The translations under genes were made by a program, and so were the position numbers. Shown piece by piece: positions 25,701 through 34,283 of a stretch of DNA of 64,000 nt. The notes beneath the pieces were generated by a model that was not told where the DNA came from, searched no databases, and saw only the letters and a list, made by a program, of their open reading frames with translations. Location of the stretch: assembly GCF_963678975.1 (NCBI RefSeq), contig NC_089275.1:37796819-37860818 (forward strand), in the 5' to 3' direction. This DNA comes from Dysidea avara (taxonomy: Eukaryota > Porifera > Demospongiae > Dictyoceratida > Dysideidae). The stretch's first letter is position 1. The number at the start of each line of letters is the position of its first letter.

Positions 25701-28700
25701 ATATTTAAAACCGGCATTTCTTGATAGTTTTGAATAGGCGATGATACTGGTTTTTCCCAGACTGGGTCACATATATATGTAGTAGTTGTAACATGGGCAC
25801 GGGTGATTTGCCTGAAATATACACATGAGCATGAGGGTGCAGCCCTAGTGCAAGTGTGTATATTTCAGGCAAATCACAAGTGCCCATGTATATTCCACTT
25901 GGGTGACTCACCTGCAAGTGTGGGAAGCTGCAGGAATGCTTCACAAATGTATTTATATGGGACCATGTCAATTTCAATTTTGTAAGAGCAATGACAAGGC
26001 ACTGCTGAGAGGTCAAACGTAAGTGTGTCGACATGAGCATACAGATTGCTTCGATTATGGGTACGCAATTAAACACAGGAAGCCCTAATGCAAGCTGAAC
26101 AGCTCATAATAAAACTCAGGTGCACTATAAAGTACTTACTATACTAGCCATAATAAACTAAAGCAGTGAATATGTTTGTAGCACTATAATGGCCTAGTCA
26201 ATTAGGTGCCATGCCCAGTCACTATGTGTTGGTGTGTGACATCACGTTAGGTGTCAAAATAGCAATATAAAGACAATTCAAGTGCATTAAAGCACTTACT
26301 TTACTTTACTACCCATGAATAAACATATTGAATATGTTAACACTAATGGCCAAATCAATTAAGCTCTACGCCCAGTGTCTGGACATCGCCACATGACTAG
26401 AATGCAATCAAAACAGCAATATAAACTAAACTGTGACTTCTTGATACAGTAAAACAATGAACTATCTTCTTCTCCGGCTCACTTTGCAAAACTTAACCCA
26501 CTAACAATCCTGTAAAGCGTCACTATGTTAAAGCAGAGGAGATCACACAGTTTCATCAAAGAAATCAGATGATTTCTGAGAATGCTTGGAATGCATTAAT
26601 GTGAAATGGAGGTAGTATATACAAGTTATATCCCTCCTTGGAGGGATATAACTTACCTCCAGTTCTTGTTAATGCATTCCTGAGTACTGATAGCAGTGCT
26701 ATTACACCACTTATACACCTTCTCTTCCCTTTGAAGTGAGGTGTGAAAGTGGTATCATACAGTACGATAGTGCTGTATAGTAGGGACCAAAGGAGTAGGG
26801 ACCAAAGGAGTAGGCATGGTCCACGAAATAACATGCATCACCCAAAAACCAGCCTCAGTTTTCCCTAACGATGATGAGGCAGTATTGGTTAGGTAAAACT
26901 AAGCCCAAACAAGCTTTCAGATCCACCCGGAACGCTGTCAACAAGTTGCTACGGAATTTAAAAAATAATTTATTTAACAGAATTTTCTACTGACTGACTG
27001 CCTGATTGATTGCCTGACTGATGCCTCCAGACAAGTGTAACTCGATAACGGCAAAGGCTACGGGCTTGATTTTTTCACGGTTGGACGTTGCTCGGCCCGA
27101 GAGGTGTCTTTTAGCATACCGCAATATGTACAATGCATTCTTCATGAACTTACCAGTGTCCTCCTTTGTGTCCCATTCATCTTTGCTGACAGTGAAAAGT
27201 GTCGATTTGGCGATGGTACATGATGGCTTCCCTTCATAACAGAAATAGTCCGTATTTTTCATAGTGGCTGATTTAATTGCAGAGGTGCTTTTTTGAGCAG
27301 TTCTCGATTTGTACTGGTGTGTAATGGGTTGAACACAGCTGACAGTGCAGTGTAATGGATACTTCACTTTTCAGGTGATAATTGTGGCGTGCGGTGCCAT
27401 TTCAGATACTGTATCATGGGTTCACTGGTCATAACAATTATTATACGTATGTACAAAAAAAGTTAACAAACAAGTACACAGAAAAATTTGGAAATTTTCA
27501 ACTAGAGTAGGGACCATAGCACATCAATAAAAAAAGTACTGAAACAAGGTGGAGTAGTGCACGATATTAAATCACAGCAAAACAATAAGAAGTGTTATAT
27601 CCTTACTGTGCTCAATATACCATAATGGAAATGCACAGTAGGTATATAATACTTATTGTTTTGCTGTGATTTAATATCGTGCACTACTCCAGCTTGTTTC
27701 AGTACTTTTTATCAGTGTGCTATGGTCCCTACTCTAGTTGAAAATTCCAAGCTTTTCTATGTACTTGTGTGTACCACACCTGTGGTTGAGATCAAAAGTG
27801 CTGTGCTGTGGTACACTGTATATAACTGATATACCACAGCAAAATGTGGTATATAAGTGATATACCACACTTTGTGGCTATGCTACCATATATGGTATAA
27901 CTTCACACATTCCGTGAAATCCTTATAGCTAAATGGTAAACAAGTCTCTAATAACAAGCACCTAAATCAACCAAGAATTATTAAAATGTCTGATCCATCA
28001 AGGATTTCGATCTTCAACAGGGGCTGTTTCACTATAAATTGCTATCTATAATCATTTCATCTACTGGGGGTATAGAATATAACAGTTATAACATGATTAC
28101 TCGGGATGTGTGTATATTTTTGTCATATCCCTCATAACCATGTTATAACTATAAAATATATTATATTCTTTTAGATATCCAACTGTATACTGTAAAGACT
28201 TTTTTGGTGTGCAAACATGTTGGATCTTGTATATAGAATAAGCCATAATCACGTTGTGGATTTTATGATTATTTCTTCCCTTACACATATAGACTTCCTG
28301 ACTGCAGAGGTTGTTATTGACAATAAAGGGAAACAGCAAGATGCAGCATCTGGTGATCTACTCACAGACAAGCTCTCACTTGTTAGAATACAACTTCACA
28401 ATCAACAGAATGTTAACAGCGAGCAAGCGACTGATCATCAAAGTGAAACGCCACTAGGTAAAACTAACATTGTGTTGTGCATTATTGTATATAGTTATGG
28501 ATGTCTAAAGTATGTACTATAACTCAGTCACAATATTAATCTTTAGCTTAACTACTTGTACAATTCACTTTCTTATACTATATACAAGTACACAAAAAAG
28601 TTGGAATTTTCAACTAGCATAGCACATTCATAAAACAAGCTGGAGTAATGCATGATATTAAATCACAGTAAAACAATAAGAAGTGTTATATCCCTACTGT

Positions 28701-31700
28701 GCTCAAGATACCATAATGGAAATGCACAGAAGGGATATAACACTTCTTATTGTTTTACTGTGATTTAATATCGTGCACTACTCCAGCTTGTTTCAGTACT
28801 TTTTATCGATGTGCTATGGTCCCTCTCTAGTTGACAATTCCAATTTTTTGTGTACTTTTTTGTTAACTTTTTTTTGTAAATAATTATTATGACTGGTGAA
28901 CCCACACATACCACATCTGAAATGGTGCCATGTGCCCCAATTATTGTCTGAAGAGTGAAGTATCCATTACGCTTCGTTGTCCGCTATGCTCAACCTGTTA
29001 CGCACCATTTCAAATCAAGAAATTTCGAAAAGCATCTCTGTAATCTACGCATACTAAAAGAAATAGTGCCACATGTCCCAGTTATATCAATTATTGTCTG
29101 AAAAGTCAAGTATCCATTACGCTTCATTTTTGGCTATGCTCAACCTGTTACACAGCAGTTAGAATCAAGAACTGTTTGAAAAGCACCTCTGCAATCAAAA
29201 TAGCCACTATGAAAAATACGGACGATTTCCGTTACGAAGGGAAGTCATCACGTGCTACCGCCAAATCAACATTTTTTGCTGTCAGCAAAGATGAATGGGA
29301 CACAAAGGAGAACACTGGTAAGTCCATGAAGAATGGATTGTACGTACTGCAGTATGCCAAAAGGCACCTGTCGGGCCAAAGCAACGTTGAACAGTGAAAA
29401 AATCAAGCCTATAGCATTAGCCGTTATCAAGTTACACTTGTCTGAAGGCATCAGTCAATTATTCAGTCAGTAGAAAATTCCGTTAAATATATATATATTT
29501 TTAAATTCTGTAGCAACTTGTTGAAAGCATTTTGGGTCAATCTGAAAGCTTGTTTGGGCTTAGGTTTACCTAACCAATACTGCCTCATCATCGTCAGAGA
29601 AAATTAAGGCTGGTTTTTGGGTGATGTTGTGGGCCACGCCTACTCCTTTGTGGTCCCTACTATTAAAGGTGGACCGATACCGATACCAGTATCGGTACTG
29701 ATGCCGATACCAGTGGTATCAGTATCGGATCGGTATCGGTAATACAAGGTACAGATACCACAGTAGACACTCACTACTTTTATTAAACCATCTCTAGCTA
29801 AGTTTCCAGTAGCTAATAACTTAGTTGAGCTAATCAGTAACTTAGTTGAGCTAATCAGTAACTTAGTTGAGCTAACAAAGTAGTGAAACAAAGCCTTTGT
29901 TACCCTTTTCCAAGTATTGCTGCAACTGCTCCGTGCGTATTCTAATATATTAGAGCACGTGAATCCTTTGTAATTAAATGGTAATGCAGTTGTTCCTCAA
30001 GAAATAAGTTTATGACTACTTGGCTTGCCTTTTCATGAAAAGGTTTGGTTGAAAAGCTGTAACAAACATTGTACAATTATCGGCCGCCCACGCAATTAAT
30101 TGCCTTATCAATAAGCTTACAAGAAAACTACCTCAAATCAAGAAATTAGTAATCCACAATGATGTTTTTATCATGTTTAGCTGTTATACAATGAATATTT
30201 AAAACTTGATTGAACTGAGATCAATCAATTACTGTGATATTTTAATAGCTAGCTATGTATCACAACAATGAAATTTCTATAATAAACTTGTCTAGGCTTC
30301 AATGTATAGTATCGGTATCGGTATCGGCATCGGTATCGGCATCGGCATCGGTATCGGCATCGGCATCGGTATCGGCAAATAATTTCAGTACAAATACTGG
30401 TATCGGAAATATCGGTAAAAAGTGGTATCGGTCCATCTCTACCTACTATACAGTACTATCATTCTGTATGATGTTCAAGTTGTAGAAGGTAAAAACATTA
30501 TAGCTCATTTCTTCATTTAGGCTTAAGTACATTATGCTTTTTAAATTACCTATTAAAATTCTTTTTTTATTCACCTATTATTCCCAAAATTATTCTCAAA
30601 TATTTCCTGGAATAGTAGAAGTCACATGTATTTTCTTCTGCAGTTGAACATAAAATCACTTGCATACATAAAAATAATGTATAAGATCGAGATACCCTAA
30701 TAAAGCAGTCACATAAAACCCGGTGACTGTTTTATTAGGGTAAGTGACTGTTCTATTAGAGTATCTTGATTTTTTACGATTTTGATCTAGCAATGTTTGA
30801 GGATGTGCCATTATGAAATTCTTTGCAATACTACAAGAAGAATATGGGAATTCTAATTACTTATTCCTGAAGACCATCCTATTATTCCAGAATTATTCTT
30901 TTTGCCACCTATTATTCCAGAAATTATTCCGGGATAATGTACGCATGCCTATTTATATAGATCTAAATGTAGCATAAATCTAGTACAAGCTGTTGCAGTC
31001 ATTATCATGCTAAGTTCGTATAATTATATATTTGTAACAGTCTTTTCCCAGCTAAGAAATATTAAATTGTTGTAGAAGTACAAATTCAGATGTATGTGCA
31101 CCAGTAATACTTTACTATTTCATGCCAATTGTATGCAAACTTACTTCAAAACTTGTTCACCTATTATGTTGGTCCAGGACTTTATGCAAGAAAACGTCTG
31201 GCACATCAAATAAGTTACGATCAAGACCGTCTTCAACAAGGTAACAGTGTGCATATGTTTGTATAATATGTATTACCTCTAAATTTTCACTTTTTTAGGT
31301 ATCACATATCAGCAACCTCCATTGCTACCTAGCAATTATGTGGAGCGAACTGGTTTGCTGAACAAACTAGCCACTGCTATAGTAAATGCCACAAAAAGCT
31401 CTCCTGATTGTAATCCTACTGTGACCGTCAGTGGCACTGGTGGTTTCGGCAAGACTACTCTTGTCCAAGCTGTTTGCTACCATGAACTGGTAAAAAAGCA
31501 CTTCACCGATGGCTTCATGTTTGTAGACATTGGTCCCCAATACTCAGATCCTGCTGCACAGTTACATCAACTCTACCATCTTCTGACTGGTGGAAAATCA
31601 CTACCTCGAGGTGATCTTGGCTTTGTTATAGAAGAAATTAAAATTTTCACCAGCACATACTGCCGTAAGCTTTTAGTCTTGATTGATGATGTCTGGGAAG

Positions 31701-33190
31701 TCAATGATGCCAACCCAGTACTTCAAGCATTTAGCAGCTGTAAGACCATCCTTACCAGTCGAATAGCTAACATCTGTGAATTGGTGACGTCAGAAGAGTA
31801 CATTACAGTTGATTCCATGACACATTTGGAAGCCGCCACACTTCTAACTACTGGCATAGTTGACCTCAAAATTCTACCAGAAGCTACCATGAAGTTGCTG
31901 GAAAATCTTGCTGAAGATGTTCAACTCTGGCCACTTCTACTGTCACTGGTGCGAGGTCTTTTCAAAAGCAGCCAAAGACTGTACAGTCACTCGTTTGAAC
32001 AACACATACAGTATGTCCAGCGTAAAATACAAGATAAAGGTCTCAGTGCTCTGGACAAAGAGCACCATAACAAAGCAGCCATCAGAAACCGTGCAATAAA
32101 AGCTTGCATTGAAGCTAGTCTTGATTTACTTCTGCAGCATGAGAAGGACATGTTTAAAGCCATTATACTGTTTACCGGCATTGGTAGCTCAGTTCCAGCG
32201 CAAGTTCTGTATTTACTATGGAAAATCACTGAGAAGGAAGCAAAGCAATTTCTAGAAAAGTTGCGCACCTATGGCTTGATTATTCCCAAAAAGTTATTGA
32301 TCCCTCCATACTATAATGAGCAGGAGTGTACTGAGATACATGCCAGTATCAGTACCTTCATCATACGCAGTTTGGAAAGTGATGAAGTTGTCAAGCTGTC
32401 AATAGAATACTATGGAAATGTGACCATTACAGATGCACTAACAAATGCTTTTGATCAATCATTTGGACAGCACCCAGCAAAGCTTGGCCAGGAGGAGTTC
32501 CTTTTGTACTGGAAAACTCGACTAGAGCATGATATCCTGGTTTTCTATCTCCGTCGTATAAACATGAGCGCTCTCATTGATCCCCACAGACTCAATTGTA
32601 TAGTTAAACAAATTGAGAAGGCCTTTTTGCAAATCCCCATGATGTCACAATATGGAGCAGAGCTAGTCAGTGAGCTGGAGATGACAGCAGAAGAAAGCCT
32701 TAAAACACTCATTAAAGCTCCAAAAGTAAGCCAACAACTAAACCAAGCAGCTCAACAGTGTCTCTACGAAAATGACAGTGCCAAGTTATTTGCTACCCTT
32801 GAGGATTACTGCAGCAACTATGCAGTTGGACTAATTGCCAGAAGATCTGCTGAAGTTTGCAAAAAGATGATTATACATATGCATGGTTTATCATATGATA
32901 GTCGCTTTCTGGTGGCTCAATATCAGCACTTGCAAAGTCTGACACCTGAATATCATGAAGTCACTGGTAGTACAATTGTATTGGCCCGTGTTGACTTACA
33001 CCTTGATCTTTACAAACAGGTATGCAGTGCTCTGCAAAGTAAATCTCCCTCCGAAATGCAAGCTGTCAACAATTATGTCAGATCTGGAAGGTTTAAAGAG
33101 GAGGAAACGTTCGTAAATGTACATCATGTGATTAAAGTAAAGAGATTTGCTCCACACTGGCGATTTGAGTTTGCTGGACATGACCATTAG
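13760..33190 (+). CDS. Gene A: CARD-CARD-NB-ARC protein (APAF-1/CED-4-like STAND NTPase), 8 exons
   Basis: Reconstructed exons: 13760-13823 (leader MDDIMETVTQ...), 13876-14154 (CARD), 15934-16002, 16055-16105, 18730-18987 (CARD-like), 28308-28457, 31178-31240, 31299-33190 (NB-ARC to stop TAG). Every internal border is AG/GT, and every exon enters and leaves in phase 1 (split glycine/glutamate/aspartate codons). The whole reads open as ~940 residues. Order: short leader, CARD, 23- and 17-residue linkers, second CARD, 50- and 21-residue linkers, then NB-ARC with P-loop and Walker B and a long helical C-terminus. No WD40 or LRR follows. By family knowledge, such proteins oligomerise on nucleotide exchange and recruit CARD partners in apoptosis or immunity. 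The start ATG is inferred from its position before the first phase-1 donor. Intron 18987-28308 is more than 9 kb and almost all transposon. Small exons could have been missed. Confidence 0.72.
13876..14154 (+). CDS. Gene A exon 2: CARD domain
   Basis: The acceptor AATTAG precedes 13876 and the donor ACAG|GTAAG ends it, phase 1 on both sides. The 93 residues show a helical death-fold pattern: ILQSRYTSILQSFPDGF..., MEDITPECIYAILSSE, LANKMMLDCMIAKI, LLDLCDQLEKI, TTIVSQLRTG. The end pattern (LLDLCDQLEK ... L) is typical of CARDs. It closely matches the CARD exon of gene B at 63864-64000 (ILDLCESLSLL ... LRKG). No catalytic residues are expected; this is a protein-interaction module. Confidence 0.7.
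14338..14911. mobile_element. TGTGAC-type element interrupted by a hAT MITE
   Basis: The left end CGTGACTTGATCTGCAAAAA and the right end TTTTTGCATATCTGGTCGCA are inverted repeats, extended by GGGTCTTGTAGCC / GGCTATAAGACCC. The body is split by the insertion 14467-14801. It lies in intron 2 of gene A. Confidence 0.7.
14467..14801. mobile_element. hAT-like MITE (TAGTGCTGAAACG family), copy 1
   Basis: The left end is TGGTGCTGAAACGATTAT and the right end TTTGTTTCAGCACTA. The perfect 8-bp target duplication ATTCCTGG lies at 14459-14466 and 14802-14809. It is 335 bp and non-coding, with internal TATTCGGTCG motifs near both ends. A sister copy is at 40301-40638. Confidence 0.88.
15040..15660 (+). 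pseudogene. LINE reverse-transcriptase 3' relic
   Basis: Translations in shifting frames match the C-terminal part of non-LTR retrotransposon ORF2. They read LKILGFMFDSSFTWGPHVD (near 15052), YKSFVHSCLKYGHLLHFGA with LEHLDALQHQAASICH (15189-15300), then a frameshift to SFHRSLHGAISTMWDTIPAN up to a stop near 15633. It is 5'-truncated and frameshifted, without the catalytic YADD block. It sits in intron 2 of gene A in the same orientation. The assignment rests on the recognisable spacing of these motifs; the clade is not determined. Confidence 0.65.
15934..16105 (+). CDS. Gene A exons 3 and 4: short phase-1 linker exons
   Basis: Exon 15934-16002 encodes ELQCAFEVDYSNRPTVTTQK plus SVP, and exon 16055-16105 encodes ELKSWFLTQMTLSHRCK. 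They are separated by a 52-bp intron with a TTTGCAG acceptor. Both have G|GT donors and phase 1 on both sides. No domain is recognised. They are low-complexity spacer peptides between the two CARDs and are supported by splice signals rather than homology. Confidence 0.55.
16164..17365. mobile_element. R3 family element, copy 1 (+)
   Basis: It starts with the short palindrome ACAGTACAGTAGTACTG. The body contains ACTGACTGACTGACTGATGC, CATAACTCGACAGTGGATAA and GGCTACGGGCTTGATTT. It ends in a long hairpin (17094-17365) with AATGAAACAAGCTTAAGTTA / AACTCAAGCTTGTTTCAGTA. An internal ~210-bp direct duplication (16625-16745 and 16838-16945, both with GTGTTTGAGTTCAACT) is specific to this copy. Confidence 0.65.
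17380..17804. mobile_element. hAT-like element, TAGGCTTG family, copy 1
   Basis: The ends are TAGGCTTGCGCC and CAAGTCTA, flanked by a near-perfect 8-bp duplication (TCTCTAGT / ACTCTAGT). The interior is rich in AGCATAATAGGC and carries the CTCTAATAGAGCAGTCA motif three times (17632-17700). Confidence 0.7.
17827..18454. mobile_element. TGTGAC-end element, 628 bp
   Basis: The terminal inverted repeats TGTGACCTGATCTTGGAAAA and TTTTCCAAGATCCGGTCACA extend through CCTACCTTTT / AAAAGGTAGG. There is no coding capacity. It lies in intron 4 of gene A. Confidence 0.85.
18730..18987 (+). CDS. Gene A exon 5: second CARD-like domain
   Basis: The acceptor ATTATAG precedes the exon, which runs to the donor GATG|GTTTGT, phase 1 on both sides. 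The residues GVIKRHYPALCNSLPVNTQN, AIESIASCSSVNERM, CFIISCRNDEEFFWFCDQME and LVENPYCVEALRDG follow the six-helix CARD pattern. The FxxFCDQMEKL...Y/L...L end block mirrors exon 2 (LLDLCDQLEKI). It is a protein-interaction module; no enzymatic residues are expected. Confidence 0.7.
19018..20774. mobile_element. TGTGAC-end element split by an R3 copy
   Basis: The left end TGTGACTGGATCTGTGAAAA pairs with the right end TTTTTGCAGACCTGGTCACA. The two parts, 19018-19587 and 20720-20774, are separated by the R3 copy at 19588-20719. Pairing is imperfect, so the end assignment is moderately sure. Confidence 0.5.
19588..20719. mobile_element. R3 family element, copy 2 (+), with 280-bp terminal palindrome
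   Basis: It starts ACAGTACGGTAGTACTGT, followed by GTAGGG. The body includes CTCACTCACTCACTTACTGA and AGATACTCTAATACAGCAGT. It ends in a near-perfect hairpin 20442-20719 whose outer bases are ACTAGTATATTAAAAATTAT / ATAATTTTTAATATACTAGT. Confidence 0.65.
21140..21606. mobile_element. Solo 3' end of the composite (Helentron-like) element
   Basis: It contains TTTCTTTCTTCCTGTCAATA and GCCGGCTTTCTTGGCCGCAT and the terminal hairpin GACACACTACCGTGTGTC followed by TTGAT, as in copies A and B. The fold-back and minisatellite are absent. The left limit is approximate. Confidence 0.6.
21607..22050 (-). pseudogene. LINE reverse-transcriptase C-terminal relic
   Basis: On the minus strand, 21770-21610 encodes STPFFPSTLKMRNSLPATVI followed by EATNVEDFKQRI and a stop. 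This is the conserved C-terminal block of many non-LTR retrotransposon ORF2 proteins (PRTIxxWNSLPxxVVxAxSxxxFK). Upstream (21822-22019) is an open stretch in another frame. It is 5'-truncated and frameshifted, and directly abuts the solo 3' end at 21606. Confidence 0.7.
22074..24582. mobile_element. Composite element copy B: fold-back, minisatellite, 3' hairpin
   Basis: It has the same organisation as 2309-6360. An inverted repeat with AAAACAGCCAAGCTGTAAAA occupies 22082-22400, then AAAGCCGGCCTATGCCGGC near 22430, a shorter array 22585-23790 and the unique right part. The terminal hairpin GACACAC...GTGTGTC TTGAT ends at 24582. Comparing the two copies defines the ends: ATCTAAT at the left, TTGAT at the right. 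It lies inside intron 5 of gene A. Confidence 0.68.
22585..23790. repeat. Minisatellite array of copy B
   Basis: It has the same ~30-bp alternating units as 2813-5656 (GTAGCTGAACTCTCTACAAG / TTCTTCTAGCTGATCTCTCT) but is less than half as long, about 40 half-units. Confidence 0.9.
24590..25123. mobile_element. Mutator-like non-autonomous element with 9-bp target duplication
   Basis: Long terminal inverted repeats (~65 bp) begin TAGTCTCACGTGCCAGACGG and end CCGTCTGGCACACAAGACTA. Inside them GGGGCAATAAATAAACTGTC matches the complement of the right arm. The flanks are identical 9-mers, ATATGTGAC, at 24581-24589 and 25124-25132. The interior is non-coding. Long TIRs plus 9-bp duplications are the MULE signature. 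Confidence 0.8.
25127..25771. mobile_element. TGTGAC-end element, 645 bp
   Basis: The ends TGTGACCCAGTCTGAAAAAA and TTTTTCCCAGACTGGGTCACA (first 20 bases) are inverted repeats with ACCGGT/ACTGGT inside. The left terminus overlaps the target duplication of the neighbouring Mutator-like element. Confidence 0.8.
25780..26754. mobile_element. R4 element, full copy, hairpins at both ends
   Basis: The left hairpin (25795-25885) has GTGATTTGCCTGAAATATAC paired with GTATATTTCAGGCAAATCAC. A second hairpin (26583-26680) has TTATATCCCTCC / GGAGGGATATAA and GAATGCATT. The right terminal hairpin has ACCACTTATACACCT / AGGTGTGAAAGTGGT. It is non-coding. A deletion derivative lies at 34160-34283. Confidence 0.6.
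26755..27766. mobile_element. R3 family element, copy 3 (+)
   Basis: It starts with the CATACAGTACGATAGTGCTG palindrome and GTAGGGACCA. The body carries GATAACGGCAAAGGCTACGG and, on the minus strand, a 126-codon frame (27367-26987). It ends in a ~290-bp hairpin 27472-27766 with AACTAGAGTAGGGACCATAG / CTATGGTCCCTACTCTAGTT. Confidence 0.7.
26987..27367 (-). CDS. Conserved short reading frame carried by R3 elements
   Basis: The 126-codon frame is open. About 65 residues are conserved with the frame in the R3 copy at 29176-29397 on the other strand. Shared blocks include TSAIK, ATMKNTD, VSKDEWDTKE and YAKRHLSG, about 80% identical over the alignable part without frameshifts. No known domain is recognised and no catalytic motif is visible. 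It could be a remnant of an R3-encoded protein or an old captured exon; expression is unproven. Confidence 0.35.
   Translation of the reverse strand: MKYPLHCTVSCVQPITHQYKSRTAQKSTSAIKSATMKNTDYFCYEGKPSCTIAKSTLFTVSKDEWDTKEDTGKFMKNALYILRYAKRHLSGRATSNREKIKPVAFAVIELHLSGGISQAINQAVSQ
28308..28457 (+). CDS. Gene A exon 6: 50-residue linker
   Basis: The acceptor GACTGCAG and donor CTAG|GTAAA give phase 1 on both sides. The peptide (EVVIDNKGKQQDAASGDLLT, KLSLVRIQLHNQQNVNSEQA, TDHQSETPL) is hydrophilic and has no recognised domain. It lies between two oppositely oriented R3 copies. Confidence 0.55.
   Translation, partial: RLLLTIKGNSKMQHLVIYSQTSSHLLEYNFTINRMLTASKRLIIKVKRH
29176..29397 (+). pseudogene. 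Second copy of the R3 reading frame
   Basis: A 73-codon open stretch starts MKSTSAIKIATMKNTDDFRY and contains VSKDEWDTKENTGKSMKNGL and YAKRHLSG, parallel to the frame at 26987-27367. It ends in a stop where the other copy continues, so it is probably a decayed copy. Confidence 0.35.
29664..30441. mobile_element. hAT-like element with CGATACC ends
   Basis: The left end TAAAGGTGGACCGATACC and the right end GGTATCGGTCCATCTCTA are inverted repeats. A perfect 8-bp duplication CCTACTAT lies at 29656-29663 and 30442-30449. Both subterminal zones are runs of TATCGGTATCGGCATCGG. Inside, a 21-bp unit containing AGCTAATCAGTAACTTAGTT repeats about three times (29811-29877). There is no transposase frame. 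Confidence 0.88.
30518..30951. mobile_element. TAGGCTTAAG-family element (hAT-like), copy 2
   Basis: The ends TAGGCTTAAGTACATTATGC and GGATAATGTACGCATGCCTA are inverted repeats. The interior carries CTATTATTCC motifs and an inverted pair of the AGCAGTCAC motif at 30688-30765. No target duplication is visible. Confidence 0.6.
31178..31240 (+). CDS. Gene A exon 7: 21-residue linker
   Basis: The acceptor GGTCCAG and donor ACAAG|GTAAC give phase 1 on both sides. It encodes GLYARKRLAHQISYDQDRLQ plus Q. It is joined to the NB-ARC exon across a 58-bp intron. Confidence 0.6.
31299..33190 (+). CDS. Gene A exon 8: NB-ARC NTPase domain and C-terminus
   Basis: The exon opens after TTTTTTAG and runs 630 codons to TAG. 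It contains the P-loop GTGGFGKTT (31433-31459), Walker B/kinase-2 KLLVLIDDVWE and the RNBS-B-like CKTILTSR. The ARC/winged-helix region has an MHD-equivalent EIHASISTFI instead of canonical MHD. The last ~270 residues are helical, with no LRR, WD40 or TPR pattern. By family knowledge the domain binds ADP/ATP and switches between closed and oligomeric states in the cytosol. It is paralogous to 43767-45643, sharing FGKTT/IGKST, DDVWEV and CK(T/I)xLT(S/T)R. Confidence 0.88.
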
Positions 33191-34150
33191 CACAGTACAA
33201 GTACTCATGCTATACACATGTACAATAGCTGAACATTTACATGTACGTATCATGTATTCAATCATACTATCATGTGCATTCTAGCCTAGATTATAAACAC
33301 GCTTATCAACTTGTAAATGATTACTTTGTTTACCACAGTTATTCAACAGTACAGTGCGTGGAGCCTCATGATCAGTCTATCTGGTCATATCATTACATAC
33401 ATATGAAGCTGTGTCATATATATACAGCAAACTTAACACGATTCCACTCTAACTTGGATAGAGCTAAACATTGGCAGAGCAAATGCATGAGTTGTGTAAC
33501 CATTGGTAAAAATCATGAATACATTATTATTGATGCTTTACTCCAGGGCAGATGATGTTAAGTAATGATCACTGGTTAACATGATATTTAAAATGAATAG
33601 ATTATTCAGTGGTTTACTGACTATTCATACAGTAACTTCAGCTAGCTACTGTAGGATAAAGCTGTTGTCTTGAAATTTAGCCAGTAATGAACATGAACAT
33701 AAATTACTAGGAGGAGGTTTGCATGTTTCTTGAACACCAAGTTATAGTTCATAATATTGGATGTGCATGGAAGACCCCTTTTTGTAAACCCAATCATGTA
33801 TTTTGATGACAATTCTTGTAACAGACAATGGTTATAACACATGGTATATTTGTTATCATTATTGCTACTCAGCTTGATTAATATTCTGCCTCCCTAGTCA
33901 GGCTTGTGTAACCAAAAATCGTATTATTTTCAAGTGTAAAATAAGTCTGACTCTTGAATCACTATTTAAGGTACATGGTCAACATGCAGTGCATATACTC
34001 TATTATGCTGCAGGAATTTCTTTTAGAGTATTAAGAGCAAGTCTGGCATTCAGTTTAAAGGTTTCAGTGTATTTAGAGGTTTAGCATTACAAATCCTGGT
34101 AGGAATATAAATTCCACTAGCTGGTGACAGATTTTGAGATTACTCTCATA
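33191..34150. other. 3' flank of gene A, no gene recognised
   Basis: Short ORFs lack support. No clear AATAAA is present within the first 400 bp, so the gene A cleavage site cannot be placed. It lies between the convergent 3' ends of gene A and gene D. Confidence 0.4.
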
Positions 34151-34159
34151 TATATGTAT

Positions 34160-34283
34160 ATACCACTTTCACACCTCACTTCAAAGGGAAGAGAAGGTGT
34201 ATAAGTGGTATAATAGCACTGCGCCCTCGTGCTCGTGTGTATATTTCAGGCAAATCACTCGTGCCCATGTTACAACTACTACA
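34160..34283. mobile_element. R4 deletion derivative (124 bp)
   Basis: In reverse orientation it contains only the terminal ~60 bp at each end of the R4 element at 25780-26754: ACCACTTTCACACCTCACTT at one end, CAGGCAAATCACTCGTGCCC at the other. They are fused at a GCAG shared by both sides. Confidence 0.7.

Larger units (their letters stand above)
28585..30472. mobile_element. R3 family element, copy 4 (-), with nested hAT
   Basis: This is the reverse-orientation counterpart of 26755-27766. Hairpin 28585-28856 is followed by the body (AGTCAGTAGAAAATTCCG..., 29176-29397 frame) and ends near ACAGTACTATCATTCTGTAT at 30450-30472. The terminal part is split by the hAT insertion 29664-30441. Confidence 0.68.
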
